In this document: positions 1 to 13,177 of the stretch, one piece after another | How positions within the stretch are numbered: the stretch's first letter is position 1 | How the letters are laid out: each line of letters starts with the position of its first letter | Source of the DNA: Gadus chalcogrammus | Taxonomy: Eukaryota; Chordata; Actinopteri; Gadiformes; Gadidae | Assembly (NCBI RefSeq): GCF_026213295.1 | Contig: NC_079424.1 | Span: 20,296,988-20,360,987 of the forward strand | Length of the DNA: 64,000 bases | Reading direction: 5' to 3' | Notes under the pieces: generated by a model | The model's input: the letters and a program-made list of their open reading frames with translations, nothing else | Told to the model about the DNA's origin: nothing | The model's database searches: none | Program-made: the position numbers and the translations under genes

Positions 1-1045
1 CAGATTTGTTTTTCTGTAATTGTCTAGTTTACATACAGTGTTCAGAGGCTGCTATCACAAAGGCTGCAGAGAGACCCATCAAGGCTGCCATCAGCATTAC
101 ACAGGAAATGTCGAGAAGTTAATTAACGACACAGAGCCAACTGTCTTGAGTAAAACGATGTTGTGGAATTGACCTTCTTTCATGTATCGGAAACAACATA
201 TTTTTCGTGGTTTAAAATGTGAATGAAATACACCCATTGCATATAGGATTTGACTGATCAGTGTTAATTAAATCCCCCCCCCCTTCTCTCTTCACAATGT
301 TTAGCTGTATTTAATGATGGTCTATAGCAAGTTCTACTTTTAGCTCAATACCACAATAAGTATATACATATATATGTATAGTGTATATGTTGATTAGTAT
401 CCATCCAAATTCCACATATTTACACAATATTCACTCATATAAGTGATATGCATTATTAATAACTTCATATAATAAAAGCCCTCTGTTTGAACCACATCTA
501 TTATTATTGTTTGGACAAATGACGTGAATCTTAAACGTTTGCACAGACCTTTTGTGAATAAGTACCATCAGTTTGAGCAGAGGCGCGAGGCGTCAAGAGA
601 CCCGCTGTGTTTCTGCCCGCATCCACAGCCCCGCTCATCACTTTGCGGTATAAAGTCGAGTATCAAACCCTCCCACATGACGTCGATATGATGTTTATGT
701 CATACAACGGCTCTGACATCACTCGCTATAGCCGGGAATGATCTGCGATTGGTTCTTCGTCGCCAAGGTGACCTGCAGTGATTCAAGGTTTTTTGGCCCA
801 GGGTACCTTGCCAAAAAAGGGATGTCTTCAATAAATAAATCACACCATGGTATCCAACAACAAGGTGCTTGTTCCTCGCCACACAGACGCTCTCATTGAC
901 CCTTTCATTGGCCAATCGGTGGTTCCGTAATAAACACACCTCAGACTGTCCCGTCAGAGTTATGAGGTGTGTAGTTCTGTGGGCAGGTAGCAGGGGACAT
1001 CCCAGACACTAATCAGAGGTGTAAAGACGGATCGCTGAGGGATCT
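1..1045. other. No gene recognised
   Basis: AT-rich to about 570, then a moderately GC-rich stretch with a TATAAAG (about 649) and a TGACGTC (about 678) that could be promoter elements. No exon could be tied to them. Confidence 0.4.
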
Positions 1046-1077
1046 TTGGGCCTGGTCGAACTTGAGGCAATCACATA

Positions 1078-1126
1078 CACACACACACACACACACAGAC
1101 ACACACACACACACGCACACACACAA
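1078..1126 (+). repeat. (CA)n microsatellite
   Basis: CA repeats with minor interruptions. Scattered CACACA runs continue to about 1240. Confidence 0.93.
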
Positions 1127-1393
1127 TGTACGCCGGATCCACACACAATGTGTCAGCTGTCTGCTGGTGCTGTCATCCTCTATAGATCACACACGAACAC
1201 AGACACACTGAAAATACGCATAACAAACGCACGCACACATCAAACGTCCTCGCTCGACACCCTGGGTCAGCTGGCAGGTTGTCTTCCTATATATCTATGT
1301 AAGGGGGGGGGGGGGGGTCAATGTGGGTTCAACCCAAGCCTGCATGGTCCCCTGATGATGTTGACCATCTCAGAGGGAGTCCACCTGAGTGAT

Positions 1394-1520
1394 GGGCAAG
1401 GGATGATAGCCTAGTGGTTCGGGTGTTTGAAAGATACTAGGTTCTATCCCCATACTCGTTAACCTACCTGTAGGAGCAAGATGCCCGTACCCCTACCCAC
1501 TCCTTAATGACATGGAACTG
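1394..1520 (+). repeat. tRNA-derived SINE fragment
   Basis: An A-box-like TAGCCTAGTGG (about 1407) and a B-box-like GGTTCTATCCC (about 1440) have the spacing of a tRNA-type Pol III promoter. A SINE body follows with a tail near 1510. It is not a folded tRNA gene. Confidence 0.65.
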
Positions 1521-1947
1521 GAATCACTTTTCAACTCCTACCTACTCTTTCATTACATGTATCTTTTTGACAATAAACTTAAAAGGAACGCAGGATACAT
1601 GACAGGAACGGTGGGATGCTGTCCAGACAATATGAACCAACATCACAACTCAAGGCTTTCAACATACATTCAAAATGTACATAGACACATTCATTAATCT
1701 GTTGAAGGACCAGTTTAGGTTTACATTGACAATGACAACAATGGAGTGGATGACTTGTCATTCTTTATCGGGAGGTCATTTTGCATGTGGAGTTTCCATT
1801 GACGAGTTGACATTCTTCTTTGTTGTGTACCCGACAAAAGTTCCACAGCCTTTCCCTTCTGTTAATCCTCACTGCATCCATTTAAAAAAAGCTCAATCAT
1901 TAGTGTACAACACAGTCACACCCCAACAGTCTGTTTTCCTCTCCCTG

Positions 1948-1964
1948 TGTGTGTGTGTGTGCGT

Positions 1965-2054
<90 letters not shown>
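1948..2054 (+). repeat. (GT)n microsatellite
   Basis: About 107 bp of GT repeat with a few GC interruptions near its start. Open frames across it on both strands are repeat artefacts. Confidence 0.97.
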
Positions 2055-2057
<3 letters not shown>

Positions 2058-2579
2058 CGTGTGCAAGCGGCTGGAGTGGAGCAAGGCAGAGCGGGCCAAC
2101 GTAAAAAAGTGATTCACAGCGCTTTTGAAAAGACTCAAAGGAGAGCTCCGGCATCCTGTCGCCCCCCCTCCTTCTTCCTCCCCAAACCGCCTCACTTCCT
2201 GGCTGACATGGGGCCTGGGACTAGGCGGCTCTCCTCGCTCCCTATTGGCTACATCCATAAGGATGACCTCAACCGACACCGATGACCTAAACCAAAACAG
2301 CAGGGAGGCCAAGAGCTACATAGAACTATAAAGATGAACCCATGCATTAAAACATAAACACTCTCACAACATTTGAATTCCTAGTTTTGTTTTATTTTGT
2401 TCAAATTGCACCATATGCATTTCATAATGCGTTCTGAGTTCAGGAGATGGCAGGTATTGGATAACCTTTGAAGGTTTGAACGATTGGAGGTTTGCAATGG
2501 TAAGATTTGGCAGAATACTGTCCCCTATCTGTCATCTACAGCAATTTCAAGACCATCTGGAAAGCTTGCGCCTACAGTA

Positions 2580-3068
2580 AGGTGACCAGATTTCAGAAAT
2601 GAAAAGGGACATTTATAGTTCTGCATTTTATATACCAAAAATGTAAAATAAATAAATAAGCTGACACAAAAGAAAGGGATATGTTCATGTTTTGCCTATC
2701 ATGGTTTATGTAGTAATGTAGTCAAAAATGATATGTTTAAAGCTGTGATATACCAGTACAAAATAGTATGCTTTACAAATAGGGTATCATTCAATATTGT
2801 ATTTGCTATCGTTTATGATCGGTCATGCCTGCTTATCATATAAAGTCATTATATAAACCCCTAAATAGCTATATAGTTCACATAACAGCCCATCAGATCG
2901 ACACAATAACAATTACCAGCTGTCTAGAAATACATTTTCATGTGGAAGAAACAAAAGTTGCCTTTTCAAAATCAATTCAAATATATTATTAAAAAATGGG
3001 AACATTTCTGGGTAAAGCTCAAGCCAGGGATAGGCACGCAAAACTAGGGACTGTCAAAGGGGACCCGG
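2580..3068. repeat. Possible degenerate hAT MITE
   Basis: AAGGTGACCAGATTTC at 2579 and GGGACCCGGGGTCAC near 3060 look like decayed inverted ends of a family common in fish. The interior is AT-rich and non-coding. Weakly supported. Confidence 0.35.
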
Positions 3069-3551
3069 GGTCACACTAGCCTTCAGTGGGCCCCATTATG
3101 AACACTTGTCCACACCTGTTCATATCATCATAGTATGTTAAAAATGTATGCAGTATGAACTGTTGGGCATGGAGGGTTTGTGTGGCAAGATTTTTCAGAG
3201 GGTGATGGGTGTGACCAGACAGCTGAAATATAAGATATGTCAACAGTTGTGAACTGGAAGGGAAGTGTCTGGTAGCAATCCAACAGCAGTTTTTTCCTAT
3301 CAGTCATCCCAAATTATATTAAAACTGTTCTCAAAACGTTATTAAAAATAATCTCCGTGAGAAGTACAGCAACACAATAACAGCAGACGTAATAGTGTCC
3401 TCTTGTGTTTACGATTTCTAAAGCTGTCGTCAGCGATTCTGGCTCTCCCCCACTTTGCTGTGATTCAATTGGCTTCAATTGTGTTTTGATTGTGTCTCAT
3501 GGTTCTCATGCGTTGAGATCCATAGCAACCTTCTGCGTCTCTCGGTGGGCC

Positions 3552-3730
3552 TATATAAAGGGCCCCTCTGGTCCTGGCTCCCCTGGCCGGTTCCAGCCAG
3601 CCCTGCGGCCGGGACACTCCCAGAGCACTTAGGAGCAGCAGTGCAGAGCGGTGCGGTCCAGCAGGAAGCCCACCCTGCCGGACCCCTCCCCGCGGGCCGG
3701 TACTGCAGCATGTGGCCACCGTAACAACAG
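3552..3730 (+). promoter_or_regulatory. Possible TATA promoter and first exon
   Basis: TATATAAAG lies at 3552-3560, with an inverted CCAAT motif (ATTGG) at about 3468. Downstream sequence turns GC-rich. An ATG at 3710 opens only four codons before a possible GTAACA donor. No coding exon that would follow it is recognised before bpi. It may be a real promoter of a gene not visible here, or chance. Confidence 0.25.
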
Positions 3731-3849
3731 CCACACCCCCGTCCTCTCCATGGGAAGATACACCCTACCAAGATCACATCAGAGCAGAGAGCAACTATTG
3801 ACTCATGCAATTGTTTATTCACTTGTAGGTTTTCTTTGTCATTAGGACT

Positions 3850-6800
3850 GAAGCTTTAATTGATGATGCATTCATGTTTAGATTATTAGAAAGTTATTTG
3901 ACGTGTTTGATTTTAATGGTAGACCTTTCGTAAAGTATTTAGTAACACTTTACAATAAGAGTACTCAATTAGCATTAGTTAATGCAATAATAAGCATCAA
4001 CCAAAAATGAACCAACAGATAGTTTAGCTAATTATTAATAATTGAAAAATGGTTAATGTATACTAAGAGAGATTGTGTTAACTAAGTTAATGGTGTTCAT
4101 GTTAACTAAGGTATTCATTTATACATTATGTAATAGGGTTAGGATGAAGCAAACACAGACTCACTAACCCTAACCCTACCCCATGTGCTTATGTTAAATA
4201 ATAATGCTCATTAATGCATTAACTCATGTTAATGGTTCCTGGTGTTAATCTGAACTGGTTCACTGATGGTAAAGTGGTACCAGCAGTTTTTGTCCTTTGA
4301 TTGGATGTGGTGCTTGACATCACTCAGAAGTGACAGGACATTAAGGATCCATCAACACCATTCGCTCCGGTTGCCCTGCCCCATGTCATGACAGAGATAT
4401 TTGAAATATGATGGAGACTTGTCTGCCACAACGGCGCCACACCCAGACCGGGCAGCATGATTTCTATAGGCTCAACACAAGTGATGATGAAGGGGTGGTA
4501 TGGACGGTGTCTGGTGCACGAATCAAGAGAAAGCATGTGATAAGTGGCAGCTTATACGTTCTGCTCTATCTGGCTTGCCAAGAAAACAAAGACAAGGTCT
4601 AGCAAAGAGAAAAATGAAACCGGCACAATATACAAGGGCTCTTATTGGCCTGCTTGTGCTAATGTACTGACTGATGGTAATAATGCATCAATAATGCAGT
4701 AACATTGCTATGAGGTTGTGCTAACTGGCCTATGATTGATATTTAATGGGGTAAGGCTGGTCCCTACTGGGCCATAGTCGTGCACCAAATGCAATGTATT
4801 TTTTTTCAATAAATAATAATAAATAATAAACCTTCTTCCAAATGTAATCTTCACTTATGTCGGTTGCAACATTGAAAAAATATATTGTTGGGTACAAACC
4901 AACCTTATGGCAAGACTCTGTGGGACTGCAGCATCTATTTTTCAATAACTTGCATTTATTTAGAAAACATCGCATTTACTGATGCCCGGTGATGGAAAGA
5001 AATGCATGAAAGTACTCCAGTTCAAAATCAATTTGTAAATGTGTGCATATGCTCTAGTTAGTACAATTAAAGTTTGGATGATTGTATAGTTTGATAAGAA
5101 AGGTTTGATAGTGATCATCTGAACTGCTTTTGGAAGGGTATAAACTATGTTAGACATTTTCCACCACTGCTTCTGCCACCAACCCGCCCACGATGTCTAT
5201 AAAAGCAGTAAATAGACCCATTATCCAAATAATAACAGTCTCCAGTATATGTGCGCTAGATTAATCTTGTTTCATATCTGCATTCATCTTGTTTAGGTCA
5301 CGCGCAAGCATGCGTGACCATGGGATTAAGTGTACCAAACTGGATCAGAGACTAAGCCTGAGAATACATTCTCATACACAGGTTCTGGGCTTGAAGGTGA
5401 AATTATGTTTGTGATGTGAATTATATTAATAACAGGTAGAAGGTTTGAAACTATGAACTATGAAAGCTTACAACTCAACTGGAGTAACTCGTTTCTCCAG
5501 GTTAGTTGGATGATTTGATAGAGCGTAGGAAGTAGCAATAGGAATTCATGTTCTGCACTCATGGTGGCACTATACAACAGAGGCAAATGTGGCACGAAAT
5601 ATATGTTATGGAGTCTATGTGAAACTGAAATTAAATCTTCTTTATAAAGTGTTAATATTCTCTCAAAATGCAGTTTATATTATATGACTGATGTAACATT
5701 TGATGCAACATAATAGAACAACAGTGCAACCCACGACAGCGGCGTAAGTGTGCGCGTGTCACATAGAGTGTGCTATTATTAGTTTCTTTGTGGACCTAAG
5801 GGCAGTTTTTGCCCGGAGGTTGTTACGACAGAAAATGGATTCTAATCTTCTTTTAATATATTATTATCCACACAGGAATAGTGAATATATTATTATTATT
5901 CCAACTGTCCAATTCAACATGGAACTTTCAACATGTTCAATCTGAAATGGTGCGCTATATTCAGGGTTACTACAGGGAATACAAATTGGAGCTAAAATAA
6001 ATATTTGTGGCAGAGAAACAGAATTGAAACGGCAGGGAAGGGATTCCTCCTAATGATATCTCTACGGTAAACGAAACGAAGACAAGAGTAGAAACACAGC
6101 GCCAAATCACAAGGTAGTCGTTAGAGTGGGCCAGTTAAGGACTAATGTACATTTTATGGAGCCTGTAATCCATAAGTCATCAGCCTCCACTGAACCTTCA
6201 CTGAAATGTGTTAGAATTGTAGACGTCATTGACATGGACAAAAGAACATTGACAACACCATTCGACCGCCATGCTATTGCATCGGATAGCAGCCGTGTTT
6301 TCCACAATAATAGTACATGGCTGTCATGAGGTCCGTCTACTGCAAGAGTTGGGTACCGTGAAATTGTTGCTATTTCCGATCTGTAGGCACTCATGTGCTT
6401 TGTTTGGAAAGGAATCTGGCCGGGTATCAAGCATCAGCAAGGAAGAGGAAGACTTAGAAATTGCTGGTCTTGTCATTGATGTTCTCAGACAACTAAATAA
6501 GAAGTTTTTAACTGGTTCGGACAGGATTAAGCCATTTGAAACGTGTGTGTTTCATATGGAGACAAAGTGTGTGTTTCATTTTGCAAAGGGTCTGAGGTGT
6601 TCTGCTGATTGTGTGTGGTTGTGCTAATTGTGTGAAGTGCTTTAAAAAAACAGGCCCTGTTTAAGCATTGAAAAAAACTGTGAGCAAGCATGTGTTTGCG
6701 TACCTCTTGCGTACCATTTGACAGTCAGAGCTTTGTAATTGCAAGGAAGTGTCATCCTGATATCCAAATGTGTCTAATGTATGCAAGTGTGTTTAGTGTT

Positions 6801-6950
6801 TTCAAATCTCTTTTTACGTATTGCTTTGCAAAAGGTGTGAGGCTGACATTGTGCTTATAGTGGTGCACTGGGGCCAAGGTTTTGCTTCTTGAGTGTAATC
6901 GTTGGATAATTGTGTGATACTTTTGATTTTAGTGTTAATGCAATCGTAAA
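3850..6950. other. No gene recognised
   Basis: AT-rich non-coding DNA. A block at about 3940-4260 (TAACACTTTACAATAAG and onward) resembles a common fish repeat end. Open frames here are short and show no family motif. Confidence 0.5.
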
Positions 6951-6954
6951 AAAC

Positions 6955-7100
6955 TGTTCTTTACGAAAATGTTGCTTTTACGCGTGTAACGCGTGTACAC
7001 GTCTCATACACGCGTAAACCAATGGTTCCCTATGGAAAAAATGGCGATTTTATACGCGAGGTACGCGAGATACGCGTCTGGTGTGGCCGCACCTTTAGCC
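6955..7100 (+). repeat. End fragment of an ACGCG-rich MITE family
   Basis: The block ending GGTGTGGCCGCACCTTTAG matches the right end of the MITE at 49069-49867, including AAACCAATGGTTCCCTATGG. Only one end is present. Confidence 0.75.
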
Positions 7101-7264
7101 TAAATAATCAGACAGCTAGCTAGCTTGCAGACAAGCAGCCCGTTATCACATAGTCTACACATTTTTTGGTAGGCAAACTAAGCTACATGTCTGCTGATAG
7201 TTAGTTTCTAACATTTCGTTTTAACAAGAAGAATAAATGATGGAAGTAATGCATCACATGAATT

Positions 7265-7860
7265 CTTTCATTCAAAATGGTTCATGCCTAAATCTTATCA
7301 CTATTTTGGGTATTGTTTGTTATTGTTGAGTGAAGCCGAAATGCCCAGTAAAAAGAGGAGGATTCAGGAGAGAGAGAGACAACTAAAGGAGGCAGCAAAG
7401 AGGAGCACATCACTACAGGGTAGGAGCACATCACTACAGGGTAGTGATGTGCTCCGAAATCCGAAATCAGTGTGGTCAAGAGCGACTGTCTGACCTCCTC
7501 CTGCTGTCCATAGAGAAGGACATACCAATCGACAAAGAAGAGGTTCTGAAGGTTTCTCTTTTGAAGCTTTGCATTTTTAAAATGTCAATTTGGAGAAACT
7601 TATCAGTGACTTGATAGGATGTTGTTTAATTATGTTTGTGTTCATGTTATGTTCTTCTTCTTCAAGTCATGTTTTTCTGCATTATCGTTAGTAGTAGTTA
7701 TTTCAGTGTTTTACTTATTTGTATTAATATATTATAAAGACCCTGTTATTCTCAGTCCTTCATATAGCCTGTGAGTTGTTTTTTTTGGGGGGGGGGGGGG
7801 GGGGGGTGCCCTTTTTTCAGGTCAGAGCAACTGCCCCTCAAAATTCCTGTGCACGTCCCT
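7265..7860 (+). pseudogene. hAT transposon remnant, 3' end
   Basis: Around 7462-7550 one frame reads GQERLSDLLLLSIEKDIPID then KEEVLK, the C-terminal end of zinc-finger/hAT transposases. Upstream, MPSKKRRIQERERQLKEAAK (from 7341) resembles a basic N-terminal segment, so the middle is deleted. The right edge near 7860 ends in GTGCACGTCCCTG, a hAT-like terminus, after a long G run at 7788-7806. Confidence 0.6.
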
Positions 7861-8140
7861 GTACTTCATAAACAGTACTCTAATCACTGAGAATTGCTAA
7901 AAGTGTTAGTAACAGCACTGTTTAACTGGTTCCGATAGATAGTGTGTTTCATATAGTGACAAAATATGGTTTTGATAAATGTGTGTATAGTCTTGACGAG
8001 AGTGTTTCATTTTGCAAAGGGTCTGAGTTGTTCATATGATTGTGTGTGTGTGGTTGTGCTAATTGTGTTTAGTTTTTTGAAACAACGGGCCCTGTTTTGA
8101 AAATCGTGCTTAAGCAATTGAAAAAAACTGTAAAAACAAT

Positions 8141-8400
8141 TGATGGATGGAGAGATGAACACATAGATGGACAGATGGATGGATGGATAGATGGATGGAC
8201 AGATGGATGGACAGATGGATGGATGGATAGATGGATGGAGAGATTGATGGACAGATGTATGCATGGATACATGTATGGACAGATGTATTGGATGGAGGAA
8301 CAGATGGAGGGAGGGCTGGATGGATGGATGGATGGATGGAGATGCGGATGGCTGGACAGATGTAGTGGATGGATGGTTGATGGGCAGACGGTTGGAGGGA
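8141..8400 (+). repeat. (GGAT/GACA)n degenerate tetranucleotide array
   Basis: Imperfect GATG and GGACAGAT units over about 260 bp. Overlapping long open frames on both strands come from the repeat. Confidence 0.93.
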
Positions 8401-8974
8401 GCAGAGGCCATGGATGTGGGCCCAGCATCACAGCTGCATGATGCAGGGAGCCTACAGATAGTCCTTGTCTCTGGGCAACATAGCTCCTTTTCATGCCTCT
8501 CTAAACACTACACCATTCATCTCGAGCTCCACAGTCTCCACTACACCACAACAACTCCTGTGCCTCCCCGATGGGATCGTACTCCAAACACAAAACAAGA
8601 TCAAAAACTTTGTACAAATATCCCCAACTTCCAGTTGTAGAGTAGCCAGTGCCTGTAAATAAACACAACATCAACTGGAAGAACCTAAACTGGTCAAACT
8701 GCAGAGCCCCTATGTTTAGAGTATATAATGAGTATACTCAGGCAGCAGAAGTCCTCATAACATCAGCCCCCTCACACTGTAAAACACTGCTTTTTCCCAC
8801 GAGGTCGGCCACTCTCCGTCTTTCTCTTCTGTTCTCCTTTTCCTTCTCTCTCTCTCCTTCTGTTTATTTTTAAGATGTTTTTCTTCTGAGTTGTTTCCCT
8901 CTCTTATCACACCACACACTCCTCCGCCGCTTTGCTTGAATTCGCCCACCCTCAATCTCCCTCTTCTACCATTG

Positions 8975-9292
8975 CACCTCCCTCCCTCCATCTCTCCCTC
9001 CCTCCATCTCTCCATCTCTCCCTCTCTCCATCTCTCCCTCTCTCCATCTCTCCCTCCCTCCATCTCTCCCTCCCTCCATCTCTCCATCTCTCCCTCTCTC
9101 CATCTCTCCCTCTCTCCATCTCTCCCTCCCTCCATCTCTCCCTCTCTCCCTCCCTCCATCTCTCCCTCTCTCCCTCCCTCCATCTCTCCCTCCCTCCCTC
9201 CATCTCTCCCTCTCTCCCTCCCTCCATCTCTCCCTCTCTACATCTCTCCCTCTCTCCATCTCTCCCTCTCTACATCTCTCCCTCCCTCAGCT
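8975..9292 (+). repeat. (CTCCCTCCATCT)n pyrimidine minisatellite
   Basis: About 318 bp of CTCC and CATCTCTC units on one strand only. The polypurine/polypyrimidine bias could favour non-B DNA (inference). Confidence 0.95.
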
Positions 9293-9528
9293 CCCTATTT
9301 TTCAGCTGCTGCTATCATATTGTTATATTGCTGTATATGTTATTGTTGTATAGGTTACAGCAAGGTCTGATTCTGCTTATATATAAGCACCTTAAATTGG
9401 TCGAATGATTTTCTCTTTTTTTTAATTGCTGTTCGATGTGTGGGAATGCTCCATTCTGACACAATTCAGCTGTACTCTGTGCAATGACAATAAAAGGAAT
9501 TATGTATTCACTCTGTCGCTCTCGTGCG

Positions 9529-9530
<2 letters not shown>

Positions 9531-9586
<56 letters not shown>

Positions 9587-9590
9587 CTCT
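9531..9590 (+). repeat. (CT)n microsatellite
   Basis: Nearly pure CT repeat with a single GCT interruption near its end. Confidence 0.97.
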
Positions 9591-9639
9591 CTCTACCTCT
9601 CTACCTCTTTACCTCTCCATTTTCGTCAGTTCGCGTTGG

Positions 9640-11165
<1,526 letters not shown>

Positions 11166-11169
11166 ATTT

Positions 11170-11570
11170 ATCGTCTCTCATCTCATCTTCGTCCGCTTAT
11201 CCGGGGTCGGGTCGCGGGGGGAGCAGCTCAAGCAGGGGGCCCCAGACTTCCCTTTCCCGGGCCACATTGACCAGCTCTGATGGGGGGATCCCGAGGCGTC
11301 CCCAGGCCAGTGTTAAGATATAATCTCTCCACCTAGTCCGGGGTCTTCCCCGAGGTCTCCTCCCCACTGGACGTGCCTGAAACAGGCGCCCAGTGGGCAT
11401 CCTTACCAGATGCCCGAACCACCTCAGCTGACTCCTTTCTAAGTAAAGGAGCAGCGGCTCTAATCCGAGTTCCTCATGGATGGCTGAGCTTCTCACCCTA
11501 TCCCTAAGGGAGACGCCAGCCACCCTTCTGAGAAAACTCATCTCGGCCGCTTGGCTTAAATTTAACGTGA
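11170..11570 (-). pseudogene. RTE/Rex3-like LINE, 3' end
   Basis: Minus-strand coding from about 11565 to the stop at 11197 reads AAEMSFLRRVAGVSLRDRVR, then SQLRWFGHLVRM, GRRPRGRPRTRWRDY and a LLPPRPDPG end. This is the familiar C-terminus of fish RTE-clade elements of the Rex3 type. The short 3' end with ATGAG/GATG-like repeats (about 11172-11195) fits that family. The reverse transcriptase is missing; the copy is 5'-truncated. Confidence 0.88.
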
Positions 11571-11699
11571 ATTCGAAAAAAGGGGAAAACACTGCACAAT
11601 AATAGGCTCTAACTCGTGGGTAGACGAATGGGGAAGATCCACTGTTGGTACATTCAGTACATTGAGTGTACTTCACCTTCTCTTTATTAAAGCAGAAGT

Positions 11700-11888
11700 A
11701 GGATTCATTGTCTCGCTTACACATGGGAGTGTCCACCATTCTGTGCTACGGCTGCACTCACTTCCTGGTTGAAAGTAAATTGATGACCGTGTGCCTTCAG
11801 CGTCTATGACTCCATGCACACGGCCTGCCTGCAGAACAGAGTCACACATCAGGAACGACCACTCAGAGAGAATCTGCTTCTGGTTCAG
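11700..11888 (+). promoter_or_regulatory. Possible 5' non-coding exon of bpi/lbp
   Basis: The bpi start codon lies only 8 nt after a good acceptor (pyrimidine-rich tract, then AG at about 13169-13170), so the coding start is probably in a second exon. The nearest upstream sequence that looks like a non-coding exon ends at 11888 before a GTAATC donor. Its 5' boundary is a guess. No TATA box is obvious. This is inference from splice signals only. Confidence 0.3.
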
Positions 11889-11889
11889 G

Positions 11890-13165
11890 TAATCACTGCC
11901 TTATTTAAACCACACTCATTTTGTTCTGGTTTGATGTTGTGGAGGTTCAGGAGTGTTGGTATGAAAATGACTTAGTAATTTGTTCTAGAAAGCAACATTG
12001 TGTTGTTGACTAGCTTTGTCTTTCAGAAATTAATAGAATAAATGTTTCCTAGCTTCAACATTTAATGCCATATAGATACTTGCATGGGATTTATGCAGAG
12101 TATGTTTGTTAAGTATGTATATTTTCTCAATAGTAGTAAATAAAATGGCATTTAATGGTAAAGGTCAAAATATAAACAAGCTTTCATCTGTTACAAAACG
12201 TTTTCATAGTTTACACACCCAGATCAGTTCCGTGATTTCCAAAGTTGCCTCAAGGTTACACCTCTCTGCAAGTACATTATCTGAATAGTAGTATATAAAA
12301 TGGCTTTTATTTTATGGTTCATGCAATCATAGACTGTATCTTTAATTTGTGCCTGAATGTTTTCTCATAGTTTACACTCCAGATCATATTTTCTGAGTAG
12401 CCTCACTGCATACTTTATATATATATCAAATATATATATATATCAAATATCTCAACAATCAACGGAATGATATGCACAGTGGCTATGTTGAAGAAACTCA
12501 TCCATTTACATTTTCATTCAAACTTGTTTAAGTGAAATTTGAGCAACAAACAAGTATTTCATGAACCTTGATGGTCTTGTGCCCGTCTGTGTGAAACCGC
12601 AAAAAGTTATAGGCTAAACTTTCAAACTGCTATTTTCTGCACACGAGTGGAATGGTCAAATAGAGTTACGGAAATACCCAAACGGCAGCGGGATAAATGA
12701 ATAAGCTGTCTTTTTCCAGCTGACTTTAATCTACATTAATTTAATAAAATGGCAGTTGGTTTTCTGGCTTGTCATGGGTCATGTGACCCAATTAGTAGTC
12801 CTGAGAGACTGCTTCTATGCAGGCTTTGCATGAACATCCGCCGTATTGTTTTGGTGAGGACCCCCAAGATCCACTCAAACACTGTTAAACCCCCATTATT
12901 ATTTTTTCAACATGTTTTATGCAAAATTGGCTGCTATACAGAATTGTTCACAAATATAAAGACATGAATAAAAACAACAATAAACAATATACAGAATTTA
13001 CCATTCAATCAGAACGTAAACTTACATTAAGCACACCTTCAGTGTCCGCTTCCACAACAAGAGCCTTCAAATCCATCAATATGTAGATACAGAACGCAGC
13101 AGTGCATAGTGCTCTCCCTGCTGTACTCTTGTTCTCTATTGATGCTGTATTCTTTTCTCTGCGTG
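11890..13165. other. Probable first intron of bpi/lbp
   Basis: AT-rich sequence between the possible non-coding exon and the acceptor just before the bpi ATG. It contains a TATATATATC repeat at about 12417-12450 and nothing else recognisable. Confidence 0.4.
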
Positions 13166-13177
13166 TCAGAGCTCAAG

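Noticed and set aside
1400..1460. tRNA gene
   Set aside because: A- and B-box-like motifs are present, but no full cloverleaf is apparent and a SINE body follows.
1675..2312. Long open frames of Cys-Val or His-Thr repeats
   Set aside because: They are translations of the GT/CA microsatellite on both strands; no initiation context or domain.
8975..9292. CRISPR array
   Set aside because: Regular units come from a pyrimidine minisatellite without unique spacers, in a vertebrate context.
8007..9408. Several 90-160 codon frames on both strands
   Set aside because: All arise from the GATG and CTCC simple-repeat arrays, with mirrored low-complexity products.
11197..11739. 180-codon host protein on the minus strand
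   Set aside because: The C-terminal part is the known RTE/Rex3 end (GRRPRGRPRTRW). The N-terminal part is a chance extension into flanking DNA.
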